Assembly (NCBI GenBank): GCA_905250125.1
Contig: CAJNOL010000699.1
Coordinates: 1-64,000, forward strand
DNA: 64,000 nt
Source: Rotaria sordida
Taxonomy: Eukaryota > Rotifera > Eurotatoria > Philodinida > Philodinidae
Direction: 5' to 3'
The notes below the pieces were generated by a model. That model was not told the DNA's origin, did no database searches, and worked only from the letters and a program-made list of their open reading frames with translations. How positions within the stretch are numbered: the first letter of the stretch is position 1; each line of letters starts with the position of its first letter. A program made the position numbers and the translations under genes. Shown here in pieces: positions 20,402 through 31,420 of this stretch.

Positions 20402-23400
20402 ATGACTGATACATTAAGTGATTCTACTATGGATTATGAACATGAAGAGCTAATATCAACAGCACGTGCCAAACAAAACATCTCAGCTTTGGACGATGCT
20501 GATAAGCATCTTACATTCGAAACATCACATGAAAACTTTAAGCTGAAAACTCTTCGGAGGTCCGAAAGAATCCAACAACGACGTGCACAAGAAAATGAAG
20601 AGACTAGAAAGGAACGACTACGGCGAGATGCAGCAAGACATCACTCGCAGCATCTACAAGAATCAGGGTAACAAACGCAGGAACGTCGACGAAAGGATGT
20701 GTTACGAGCGAAACGACGAAGGGAGCAAGAAACTGATAATGAACGACGTGAACGCCAAGAAAAGAATGCGTCACGAGAAAAAAGACGAAGAGAGCAAGAA
20801 ACTGATAATAAACGACGTGAACGCCAAGAAAAGAATGCATCACGAGAAAGAAAACGAAGGGAACAAGAAACTGATGATGAACGACAAGCAAAGAACGCTT
20901 TTCGTCAACGCCATCGTTGACACCGAAGCTCATCTTTGTATGGAGCTGCACTTCGAGACGAATTTCCTCCTGAAAGCTATCATGGGAGAATGGATAATCT
21001 CTGTCAACATTGCAATGCTCTACACTTTAAGGATGAGTGTGCCTCTGATAGATAGGATGAATTCAAGCAATGCTGTCACTACGGATCTGTTCAACTTCCG
21101 GAACTTCTTCCATATCCAGATGAAATCAGAGCTCTTCTACAAGGAACCGATGTTGAATCAAGAAATTTTCGAGAAAACATTAGAAGTTACAATAGTGCTC
21201 TTGCATTTGCATCTATGGGGGCTCAAATTGATTTGCCACAAGGATATGGGCCCTATTGCTTTCGCATTCATGGACAAATCTATCATCGGATAGGTCCACT
21301 TCGTCCTGATCCTGGCCAAAGAGCTCAATTTGGACAACTTTACATTTTTGACTCATCCTTGGCATTAAAAGAACGGATGGGAAATGCTGCTAATGAAAAT
21401 TGCAATGAAACTACAATGAGCAAACTCGGCGATATAATGAAGAGAATTAGTCTTTTTGCTGCTGCCTTCAAGATGATACATGAAGTCGAACAAGAAGAAA
21501 TTGATCGAGCCAAGAGAGAGAAACGAACACCATCTCCACTTGGAATGATTTTTGACATTAATCATGGAATTCACGATCGGCGACTCTACAATGTTCCAAC
21601 AGCGAATGAAGTCGCTGCAGTTTTCGTAGGTGAAGATAGTGAAATTCCAACATATCGACATATTGCTATTCATCCACGTGGTCACAATCTTCAAACTATT
21701 TCAATCTTACATCCTCATTGTGATCCAATGACTTATTTCCTTTTATTTCCTCACGGAGATAAAGGATGGTACCTAGAATTGGAAAAAATTGATCAATCAC
21801 GAAATCGAAGAAGAGTATCAATGCTTCAATTCTACAGCTATCGATTGGCTATTCATCCAACCTTCAGTGCCATCCACTATAGAGAAAAACTATTCCAGTA
21901 ATATATTGTCGATGGTTATGTCAAAACCGAACAAAATCGACTTGCATTCCATCGACAAAATCAAAAGGCTCTTCGAGTAGAATTATACCAAGGTCTAATG
22001 GATCATTTGGCAAATGAAGCTGAAATTGAAGGTTTAAGACCTGGACGTGTTATAATACTTCCATCAAGTTTTCAAGGAAGTCCAAGAGCAATGCAACAGA
22101 ATTATCAAGATGCAATGGCAATCGTCCGAAAATATGGAAAACCCGACTTATTCATCACATTTACCTGTAATCCAACATGGAGAGAAATCGAAGAACAGCT
22201 TTTTCCTGAACAAACTCCATCCGATAGACCTGATCTAATTACCAGAATCTTTAAACTCAAACTTAATGAACTTATTGATGATATCTTCAAGAAACATATA
22301 TTAAGACGAACCATAGCCAATGTCTTCGTAATCGAATTTCAAAAGCGTGGCTTACCACATTGTCACATGCTTATCATTTTGGCCAACGAAGATAAGCCAA
22401 AGGATGAAAATCACATTAACCATATCGTCTGCAGTGAAATGTCAGATCATGTCCAATTTCCACAATTATATGAATGTGTGAGAAAGCATATGATTCATGG
22501 ACCATGTGAAGCATTAAACCCACATTCTCCTTGCATGGAAGATGGCAAGTGCTCAACAGAATTTCAAAATGATACTCTTCCGAATAAGGATGGATTTCCA
22601 CGATATCGAAGAAGAGATAATGGAATTACTATGACTATTGACAAGTATGAAGTTGACAATAGATGGATAGTTCCATATAATCCATATTTACTAATGAAAT
22701 ACAATGCTCATATTAATGTGGAAATTTGTGCAACTGTGAAAAGTATCAAACATTTATTTAAATACATTTACAAGGGACATGATTGCGCTAACATTAAATT
22801 ACAACGACCAGTTCAAGAAGGTGCTGCTGCTGCTCAAGGAACTTTGGAATGGGATAAAATTAAAGCACATCTCGATGCAAGATATGTAAGCGCACCTGAA
22901 GCTGCATGGAGACTTTTTGAATTTCCATTACATGATAAGTCTCATGCTATTATCCGATTAGCCGTCCATCTTCCAAATCAGCAGCCAGTTTATTTTGCTG
23001 AAGGAAACGAACGACAAGCATCGGAAAGAGCTGCTATGAAAGACACGACACTTACTGCATGGTGCAAATTAAATTCAAAAAATCCAGATGCACGACAATA
23101 TCTTTACCATGATATTCCACAGCACTTTGTTTTTGAACGTAATGAAACATGGAACCATCGACTACAAGGTGAAAACGTCATCGGTAGAATGTACTCCGTC
23201 AGCCCCAGTGATGTAGAACGCTACCATCTCTGATTGTTACTGTTATATACTCCTGGTGCCTGTAGTTTTGATGATCTCAAAACAGTAGACAGCCAAGTCT
23301 GTCAAACATTTATGGAAGCTGCTAAAAGACGAGATCTATTACGTGATGATACTGAATATGAAAGATGCATGTCTGAAGCCGTTATCTTCCAGATGCCACA

Positions 23401-25066
23401 ACAGCTAAGAACACTTTTCTGTGTGATACTTCTATACTGTAATCCAACAAAACCTGTAGACCTCTGGAATTCGTTTAAAGCACATATGGGCGAGGACTTC
23501 ATGCAACAAGTGGATGCTGAAACAGCAGAAGCAATGGCATTTTATGCAATCGATGAAAAGCTGAAAGAACAAGGCCGAAGTTGCAGTGATTTTGGTATGC
23601 CATCACCAACATCTGTTCCTTATTCAGTTGAATGAAAAGTTATCAATAAAGAAGAAGAATTTCGAACAGGACAAGAAATGTATGCAATGTTGAATCGAGA
23701 TCAACGTTCAGTAGCAGATGCAATTCTTGCAAGTCATGGTAAACAATCAACCACCACTGCTGGCTCATGTTTCTTTACCGATGGTCCTGAAGGTACAGGA
23801 GAAACCTATCTTTATAACATCCTGTATCATTTATTCATGGGACAAGGAGTCCACGTTATGACAGTTACATGGACAGGAATTGCTGCAAGTTTATTGCCTG
23901 AAGGAAGAACTGTACATAGTCGTTTCAAGCTTCCCGTACCTATATTAGAAACATCTACATCAAGTATTCGACCAAACAGTAAGGAAGCTGAAGAGATTAG
24001 AAAGACTCAAGTTTTTATCTGGGACGAAGCACCAATGGCTCCATCTTATGCTCTCAATGCAGTTAATTTTTTGCTGAGAGATATAATGAACATCGATGCA
24101 CCTTTTGGAGGAAAAATTACGATACTCGGTGGAGATTTTCGACAAGTTCCTCCAGTCATTCGATTTGCAAACAGATCAGAATTAATTGCAGCAGGTCTCA
24201 AAAGTTCCAACCTTTGGCCTTACTTCAAAGTCATGCATCTACACCAGAACATGACAACAGGACCAGGTGAAGAAGAATTCTCAAAGTGGCTTATTAAACT
24301 TGACAATGGTGAATTAACATCGAACGAAGATGATGAAATCGAAGTACCTAGCTCCTCTATGTTAAACGGTAATTTGGTCGACGAGATCTTTGGCAAACAC
24401 ATTTCTATAGAAGATGTTCCAACTCTATGCAACAGAACAATTCTTTGTCCGAAAAATGAACATTCTCTCCTGGTAAATGAAGAAGTTCTTCAACGGCTAC
24501 CCGGAATAGAAAAAACGTACACAAGTGTGGATGAAGTAGAATGTGAAGATGGTGATGATGTTACCAACTATCCTACAGAATTTTTGAATAGCCTTACACC
24601 GTCAGAAATGCCTCCTCATAAGCTTAAATTAAAGATCGGTGCAATTATTATGCTTCTTCGCAACCTCGATGTTCATCAAGGTCTATGCAATGGAATTCGG
24701 TTGATTGTGCGACGTCTACTAAATCACACAATTAATTGTGAAGTCGCAACTGGATCTAACAAAGGAAGCCGAGTCCTAATACCAAGAATTACCTAGACAC
24801 CGTCTGATCCATTTTTGCTCTTTCAACTACGTAGGCATCAATTTCCTATTCGACTCTCATTTGCTATGACAATTAACAAATCACAAGGACAGACCTTTGA
24901 TCGATTAGGACTACTTCTACCACAACCAGTTTTTAGTCATGGACAACTCTACGTTGCCTTTTCAAGAGTTCGCTCTCTAACCTCTATCAAGGTACAAATC
25001 ATCAAAGAAGAAAAAAACCGTGAAAGGCATAAAACTAAAAACATTGTTTTCAAAGAAATTTTGTAA
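20402..25066 (+). pseudogene. Helitron Rep-helicase (RepHel), inactivated
   Basis: One reading frame of 1,554 codons runs from the ATG at 20402 to the stop at 25064 with no frameshift, but has seven in-frame stops (20669, 20918, 21053, 21899, 23231, 23633, 24794). Order of parts: a basic REQETD.ERRERQEKNA repeat region (20700-20915); a Cys/His finger (CQHCNALH...CCHYG, near 20998-21075); Rep domain with the HUH motif GLPHCHML (about 22349-22372) and the tyrosine motif KHLFKYIYKG near 22750, where the first catalytic Tyr of the usual YxxxY is His; then a Pif1-like helicase with Walker A GPEGTGETYL (about 23782, the essential Lys replaced by Glu), Walker B IWDEAPM, LGGDFRQVPPV, NKSQGQTFDRLG and YVAFSRVRS. 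Stops plus substituted catalytic residues show it is dead. Confidence 0.88.
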
Positions 25067-25226
25067 ATTTGTTGTTTTAGAATAAAATGAAGATTATATA
25101 AATAAATTCTTTTGATACAATAGAAATAAATATTTTAATAATATACCCGATAATCCCCTGATCCTCACGAAAAACTTGCTTTCGATGATAAAAAACTACC
25201 GTGTAGTATGCATGGGTTCGCGCTAG

Positions 25227-25625
25227 TCTAATCATATTGTGAAAAAAAATAAAAGTCTGTGTGTGTCTTCGCTAAATAGCAAAACATTTTTTATCCATAA
25301 GTTCTTCGAAAAATTTCAATCGTTGACTGAAAAAAGTAAACCTAGATAAACGACTGATCAATGGGTATACTTTATTGATTTGTTTTATAAGAAGAAAGCT
25401 AAATATTGACATAAAACTATTGAATATCTTATTTTAAAATTTGACAGTATATCTATTTTATTGATTATATTATAAAATTTATTGATATTATAAAATAAAG
25501 AATTCTACTAGAATAAATAAAATGAGACACGAATGTTAACTAGGAAAGAATGTTTGAGAAGGAGAGAGAAATAAATGAATTTGTATATGTTTGAATTCGA
25601 TTATGTTGAAAGTAAATAAATAAAT
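25227..25625. other. Spacer between Helitron and reductase gene
   Basis: AT-rich host DNA, likely the 3' flank of the minus-strand reductase. Nothing else seen. Confidence 0.4.
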
Positions 25626-26802
25626 TTATGTCTTGATTGGAGGTGAATCAGCAAATAAATCATCGATAAATCCCGATGCATAACGTTCACCAAAGACATT
25701 AGCTTTTTCACAAGCTTGACGAATTTGTTTAACTTCTTGATTAGTTAAATGAATATGAATAGCTCCAATATTTTCTTCTAAATTTTTTATTTTTGATGTT
25801 CCAGGTATTGGAATAAAATCATTACCTTGAGCAAGAATCCATGCTAATGTTAATTGACCAGGTGTACAATTTTTTTTCTTTGCTATTTCTTTTAAATCTT
25901 CAACTAATTGAAGATTTTTTTGAAAATTTTCTTTTGAAAATCTTGGTAAATTTTTTCGAAAATCATTTTCTTCGAAATCATCTGGACTTTTTATTTGTCC
26001 AGTAAAAAATCCTCGACCTAAAGGTGAATAACAAACAATAGCAACACCAAGTTGTCTACATGTATTTAAAAGAGCAATATCATCTCGTTCAATATCTAAA
26101 CTAAATGGTGAATATTCAATTTGTACACAAGATATTGGATGAATAGAATATGCTCGTCGAAGTGTATCACTTGAACATTCAGATAAACCAATATATTTGA
26201 TTTTTCCATTATCAATTAATTCTTTCATAGCTTTTATTGTTTCTTCAATCGGAACATTTTTATCAATTCTATGTGCATAATAAAGATCAATTGAATCAAG
26301 ACCAAGACGTTTTAAACTTCGTTCATTTGCTTGACGAACATATTCAGCATCACCACGTACTGAAAATTTTCCATCTGGAGAAGTAACAAAACCAAATTTT
26401 GTTGCAAGAAATATCTATATATAACATTTATTCGATTAATCATCATTCAATATTCTCTCTTTTTATTTTAATTATTTTATTATTAACAAAAACAACAATT
26501 TTATTTTTCTATGTAAACATTAAATTCTAATCTTATTCAATTTTCTTTTTCTAATAACTTACTTTTTTTCTTTGTTCGGGATATTTTTTCAAATATTTTC
26601 CAATAAGTTCTTCACTATCTCCATAAACATCAGCAGTATCAATAAAATTCGAACCAAGTTCAATTGCTCGATCAAGAACTTTGAATCGTTCTTCATCCGA
26701 CGCACAACTTCCATAAAATGCCGATAAACCCATCGCTCCATAACCCATCGACGAGACTTCAGGACCATTTTTACCCAGTTGACGAGTCGGCATTTTTGAC
26801 AT
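25626..26802 (-). CDS. Aldo-keto reductase (plant/fungal/bacterial YakC-like type)
   Basis: NADPH-dependent reduction of aldehydes or ketones in the cytosol; substrate unknown. Exon 1 is 26802-26563, exon 2 is 26414-25626, with a 148-nt intron; the donor follows RKK and the acceptor precedes IFLATKFG. Product is 342 aa, the usual length. The AKR tetrad is visible: Asp and Tyr in FIDTADVYGDSE, Lys in ATKFG, His in LYYAHRID. The N terminus QLGKNGPEVSSMGYGAMGLS and later SECSSDTLRRA, QIEYSPFS, CYSPLGRGFF, ARNVF-like substrate loop, PIPGTSK and ENIGA follow family order. This subfamily (perakine-reductase / auxin-induced PCNT115 type) is commoner in plants, fungi and bacteria than in animals, so transfer is possible but unproved. 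Confidence 0.9.
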
Positions 26803-28352
26803 TTTTTTTTTTCTAAATATTTCAATCTAAAAGAAAAGGCATTAACAATAAAATGTGACTTTGTCAAATGAATGCGTTCCCATTTTTATTGAATAGTGTA
26901 CATACTCTATCAGAAAGCAAAAACGAAAATCAATTTGCGTCTCTTTAATTTCTAATGATGGGGCAAAGAAAAATATGAGAAAGAAAATAAAATAATTGGA
27001 TAGATGTCTCATTTTCAAAACTACAACTCTCAACTTACTCTTATCGTCTTAGAAAAAAAAACAGCAAATAAAATTGCATATATCAATTATCTGACATTTT
27101 CGTAAGGTATACACAGATTGGAATATCTTATCTGATTAATCAACAATAAATCAATCTTCGGTAAACAATCAAATAGATAAAAAAAGAAACAAACCAATAA
27201 ATAAAGTCTACGATCGTTATCAATCATAACGTTTTAGCCTAAAGTTTGTTATGCCATCGGAGACTTCATATAATAATCAACTTTCTATTTCTTAGAAAAG
27301 TGTCAATTATGAGAAAATATTTTGACTGATTGATTGATACCTCCTATGTTTACCAAATTCTACCGACCGACAACACCTTATTTAATATAGATGTCTCTAT
27401 ATTGTTTTCCTATGTTGGAAGTTAAAAGATTTTTGTCGATATTCATAATTAAAGAAAGGAAAGAAGTTGATAAAAAATAAGAAGATTTTTCTTTACCGTC
27501 GGACATTTAAAAAAGAAAGTACCTTAGCGTAATGTGTCTTTTCATGGCAGTCACACTGACAGAGTTATTGTCTTTATTTGAAAGTTGAAACTTAAATTGA
27601 ATTCAACTTTTAACTTTGACATATATTAATAGTGCTCTTATGAACTTTTAGATTTCTAAAAGTACTTAAAAGTACTTTTAAGATTATCAAAACTACAATA
27701 AGATATTTTCGAAAGTATAAAATTTATTATAATATACTTCACAAATGAAAAACTACTATTAACTACTTGTAAACATGCAAAAAAAGTACTAAAATTCATT
27801 AAAAATAAGTGAAAAATATTAAGAAAATTAAACTTATTTTTATTTATTAATATTTAAAGTACTTAAAAGCATCTTCTTTTTCACTTTATTTTTTTTTACA
27901 TTGGTACGTTCAATAAACTGATTATTTTCCTCTTTTTCTTTAAATGAATCAACGTGCTTTGAAAGATTTATCTATTGAGATCCGTTAAAATCGAAGATCT
28001 TTAGTTCGATAATTTATGCTTATATCAACACACCTCTCTATAGTCATATTTATAGATGATTCGCTTTTTTTTTTCTTATCAAAATGAGAATTCATTTATT
28101 TAACAATTATTTTAAAAAAGTATATGCTAAAGACCTTCAACTACTTTTTCCTTTTATACCCAGGACGGGCATTAAGACAGTTCTAAACAGTCACATACGC
28201 TATCAATTTTGACCATATATGATCGTATTACTTCATTCTTCAGATCAAGCATGCACGCTTGTAGACGACCGTACACCGTCGTTTCCTATTCTATTGACAT
28301 AAGCTTCTTCTCATGGGAGAGTCTCGCCAAGTAATAAATCGCTTTTTGGATC
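26803..28352. other. 5' flank of reductase, no gene
   Basis: AT-rich with no supported frame. Around 28150-28350 the base mix becomes more balanced, leading into the foldback element that follows. Confidence 0.4.
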
Positions 28353-28886
28353 AGTCTTACCCTATTAGGTAGGGTCTACTGAGACTAGAAAACGTCTAAA
28401 ATGATTCGTGATCATGCCTCTTTCTTCTTCGATTATCGAAATTTTAACTGAGTTTTTCAATAAAATGCCGTAGTTCCACTGAGATCATCTTCAAAATTGA
28501 CTTTCGAGTTCAGACTTTGAACAAATAAAGTTCTTAATGGGACTAATAAATTGTCAAGATTTTAGAGTTTCTAGTATCTTCAATCCTGAGATATGAATAT
28601 AAAAAGTCTGTTATGCGACAAAGCAAACGTTTGTTTTTAATATTTGTATCTAAGGATAAAATATAGTAAAATATCTAAAACATTGACAATCTATTTATCC
28701 CATTGAGAACTTTATTTCTACAAAGTTCGAACTCGAAACTCGATTTTGAAGATGACCTCAGCGGGACTAGGGCATTTTATTGAAAAACTCACTAAAATTC
28801 CTATAATCGAAGAAGAAAGACTCATGGGCACGAATCATTTCAGACTTATCCTAGTCTGAATAGGTCTTACCTAATGAAGTAAGACT
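28353..28886. repeat. Foldback element with ~200-bp inverted arms
   Basis: Left arm about 28353-28565 and right arm about 28675-28886 are inverted copies at roughly 80% identity by eye. Shared blocks include AGTCTTAC at the outer ends, AAATGATTCGTG, TCTTTCTTCTTCGATTAT, GAGTTTTTCAATAAAATGCC and CATCTTCAAAAT. The loop is about 110 bp. There is no coding frame. Probably a non-autonomous transposon; its class is unknown. Confidence 0.65.
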
Positions 28887-28973
28887 CATATAAAAATTGA
28901 TTAATTACCTGTTGAGGTAGCCTCGTCATCGTCAGTGAATAAAGGGAAGGTGAAGGCGATTTTCTTGGCTACG

Positions 28974-29616
28974 TCCTAACTGCGGTCAAAAATTAGGCCA
29001 ATTAACACATCAGTGATCGCAATTTGGAATAGAGAAGTTAACGTTGATTTCATTTTTTATTCGTTTCCAAATTGCGATCACTTAGATCAATTAGTTATTG
29101 AAAAATTAAATTATGAGTTCTTTTCTTTTGACAATATATATATATATATATATGAATCGTGGAGAGAAAAATCATACTACATATCAAACTATGAATACAA
29201 ACTTTACTTGGTCAACAACCGAAAAAGGTGAAAAAGCAATTCTATATAATGGTTACCTTTATCGATTAAGACGTGAAAATCAGAATGGTACATTAATCTA
29301 TGTCTGTACTTTCAAATTGTGTTCTCGTACTATTACTTTAAAAAACGATGTAATTTTAAAAACAAATGGTGGAAATCATAATCATTATATTCACATTCTA
29401 AAAGATGCAAAAGATAGTAGTGATGAAGAATAGGTTTTTTTTTGTTATTTATTTTCTCTATAAATATTGATTTCAATTAAAACTGTTAATTAATCGATAA
29501 GAAAAAAGTGATCGCAATTTGGAAACGAATAAAAAATGAAATCAACGTTAACTTCTCTATTCCAAATTGCGATCACTGATGTGTTAATTGGCCTAATTTT
29601 TGACCGCAATTAGGAA
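28974..29616 (+). mobile_element. 643-bp mini-transposon with 110-bp TIRs and a FLYWCH gene
   Basis: Terminal inverted repeats 28974-29083 and 29507-29615 match at all but one of 110 positions, so the copy is young. GCTACG flanks both ends (28968-28973 and 29617-29622), with an extra A on the right; this is a probable 6-7-bp target duplication. Each TIR itself contains an inverted pair of a 16-bp site, GTGATCGCAATTTGGA / TCCAAATTGCGATCAC, so four copies of that site lie in the element (29012, 29066, about 29509 and 29563). The only gene encodes a FLYWCH zinc finger with no transposase. Superfamily is not settled; FLYWCH domains occur in Mutator-like transposases, so a MULE derivative is one option. 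Confidence 0.8.
29113..29433 (+). CDS. FLYWCH zinc-finger protein carried by mini-transposon
   Basis: Small predicted DNA-binding protein. The ATG at 29152, just after a (TA)n tract that could serve as a TATA element, gives 93 aa. An upstream in-frame ATG at 29113 would add a low-complexity IYIYIY leader and is less likely. FLYWCH features run from about residue 24 to 78: KGEKAILYNGYLYRL, an aromatic-x-Cys at YVC (Cys52), Cys57 in FKLCS, and the HNH pair His76/His78. The tail is acidic (KDSSDEE). The coding frame is intact and single-exon. Its likely targets are the four repeated 16-bp sites in the flanking inverted repeats, but that is inference. Confidence 0.75.
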   Translation: MSSFLLTIYIYIYMNRGEKNHTTYQTMNTNFTWSTTEKGEKAILYNGYLYRLRRENQNGTLIYVCTFKLCSRTITLKNDVILKTNGGNHNHYIHILKDAKDSSDEE

Positions 29617-29622
29617 GCTACG

Positions 29623-30889
29623 ATTTTCTCTTACTCCCTTATCTTGTAAACAAGAAAAATAATCTATCTATTTAAATAAATTGTTATCCTCTAGGTTGTT
29701 GTTGAAATTAATCTAAATAAAAATAAAATAAATATACTAAACTCTACCATTAGAGACCACCGTGAATAATCAATACGTTATCGTAAACGACTCTTTTTAT
29801 TCTGTATTCTATCGTTAATAATATGTTGAGTATTACTCTCCAAAAACGATATTCTATTCTCACTGTAAAATCTGGTAATGTTATCGTATTCTATCATAGA
29901 GATGATTATATTATTAAACTAGAATTTCAAGATAAATGTCACCCCGTTAACGTGTCGTATTGCACCGTAAAGGGCCTATAGGGATCGTATTTTTCGAGTA
30001 AAGTATTTATTTAAATAAGTATATAGTGTTCAATATTTTCTTGAGATAAATTAAAATAAAAAAAAAAAAGATTTAATGTTATAAATATCTATTTCCCATT
30101 GGATTTGATGCTAAAATAAACTTAACTAAATAAATCTAATTTAACTTATTAAAATAAAGACTTATCATTGAAGTTTATGGTGAGTTGATATTGTTAGATC
30201 TTTCGAAGTTTCGAAGTTTTTCTTGAATCTTCCTGCCTTTCCGATTTGAAATAGTTTCTCTTTTAATAATATTTCACTTGTGTGTTAATATTCGTAAAAA
30301 TTTGTCAATTATTTCTTCTATGGGTCAGTAGAAAAGGGCAAATATTTATTCTTGATTGTTAGAATATTTTCATCCTTTTATCTTATTAAACGACAGTAAA
30401 ATGAATAGAAGATAATTGAATGTAAATATTTTAGTCGATTATTCTAATAAGGTATAATTTGATTGTGTTTATCAAAAAATAATGATATTATATGAAATCA
30501 TGTTCGAAAATCTATTGAATTGTTTCAAATGAAAATAATTTATTTAATAAATTGAGTGAAATTGAAATGATATTTAAATCCATAGAATAGAAAAATATTT
30601 CTCCGTTTTGATCATCTTCAATCAACTATCGAAATATCTCAACAGCTGATTTTAACAAAAAACCTGATTAAATAAACAAATTGAAGAAGAAGAGAAGAGT
30701 GATGACGATGGTTCAATGAAAAAAAAATATTCTAACAAAGAAAATTCGACTTGATCATTTGTAGAGAATGTTCCTATCTGCCCTAAATCTCCACAAATTA
30801 ATCTCATTTTTATTTTCAAATTTTTTTTTTCATAGTAATCGTATGTAAATTTTTTTTGTTTTACTTATCATTTTGTAAAACAGTGATTT
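29623..30889. other. Gene-free stretch
   Basis: No coding frame. A short balanced-composition block at about 29935-30000 (CACCCCGTTAACGTGTCG) stands out but is not identifiable. Confidence 0.4.
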
Positions 30890-31420
30890 TCTAAATCTTG
30901 ACCGCTTACGACCCCCTTTTTAGTTTGTCCGATCGAGCTGAAAATTTTACCACAAATACTTTGAAGTATTCTCCAGAGGTAAAATCAAGCGTTTTCATTA
31001 TTGATGTTCCTACTCGGAGTTACAGAGTCGCGAAAGCCAACACCCGAAGCACAAACTCAAATCTTGGCATATTTCTCTTATAAAAACAAAAAAAGAAAGT
31101 GAGATTTTTGGAAATCCTTAAATTTACCCCTGAGGAATAGTGTTAGGCATCTATAAACAATATTTCAGCTCAATCGGACAAACTTTAAGGGGGGGGGGGG
31201 GGGTTCGTAATATGTCAGGATGCGGACCTCTGGAAAACCATATTTTTCCTGAAAACCCGACAAAAACTTCTTTAAAATTTTTTTTTCCTCGAACACGTAT
31301 CTCTTTATTTTTAGTGGTCTATCTGTGCTAAAAATTTCAGGTTGATCGGTTGTACCGTCTTCGAGAAGCAGCAAGTGTCAAAAAAGAGGGGGAGGTACCC
31401 ATAAGTTTTAAACATTTTTA
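30890..31420. repeat. Inverted-repeat island with a G15 run
   Basis: The block CCCCCTTTTTAGTTTGTCCG followed by ATCGAGCTGAAA (about 30912-30945) is matched in reverse by TTTCAGCTCAATCGGACAAA and a G15 run (about 31163-31203). A weaker third copy is near 31335-31395 (TTTCAGGTTGATCGGTTGTA then AGAGGGGGAGG). The arrangement looks like a rearranged repeat family rather than a gene. Confidence 0.5.

Larger units (their letters stand above)
17928..25226 (+). mobile_element. Full-length Helitron with both ends, split near its 5' end by a Harbinger
   Basis: The 3' end is classic: an imperfect hairpin around CCGTG...CATGGG (about 25199-25216), then TTCGCGCTAG with CTAG at 25223-25226 and host T at 25227. 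The 5' end is TCTA at 17928 after host A (17927). The rest of the canonical TATATATAATG start resumes at 20001 after an inserted Harbinger (17932-19997). So the element sits between host A and T as Helitrons do, with no target duplication. Own length without the insertion is about 5.2 kb. Order: (TG)n at 20016-20032, half-site and heat-shock-like arrays, TATA box, then a single long Rep-helicase reading frame (20402-25066), and a short 3' tail. The coding frame is inactivated, so this copy is not autonomous. Confidence 0.85.

Noticed and set aside
20604-20951. Minus-strand 115-codon hydrophobic frame
   Set aside because: Antisense shadow of the same internal repeat in the RepHel gene.
20583-21293. 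Long alternative frame across the Helitron start (KKRMRHEK-type protein)
   Set aside because: It is a shifted reading of the repetitive basic region; the correct frame gives the known Helitron ERRERQEKNA repeats and finger.
29136-29152. (TA)n at 29.1 kb as an independent microsatellite of interest
   Set aside because: Short and placed where a TATA element for the FLYWCH gene would be; not remarkable alone.
31189-31203. G15 run as a G-quadruplex or regulatory site
   Set aside because: A single homopolymer inside a degraded repeat, matching a C/T tract in the inverted copy; could also be inflated by sequencing. No sign of function.
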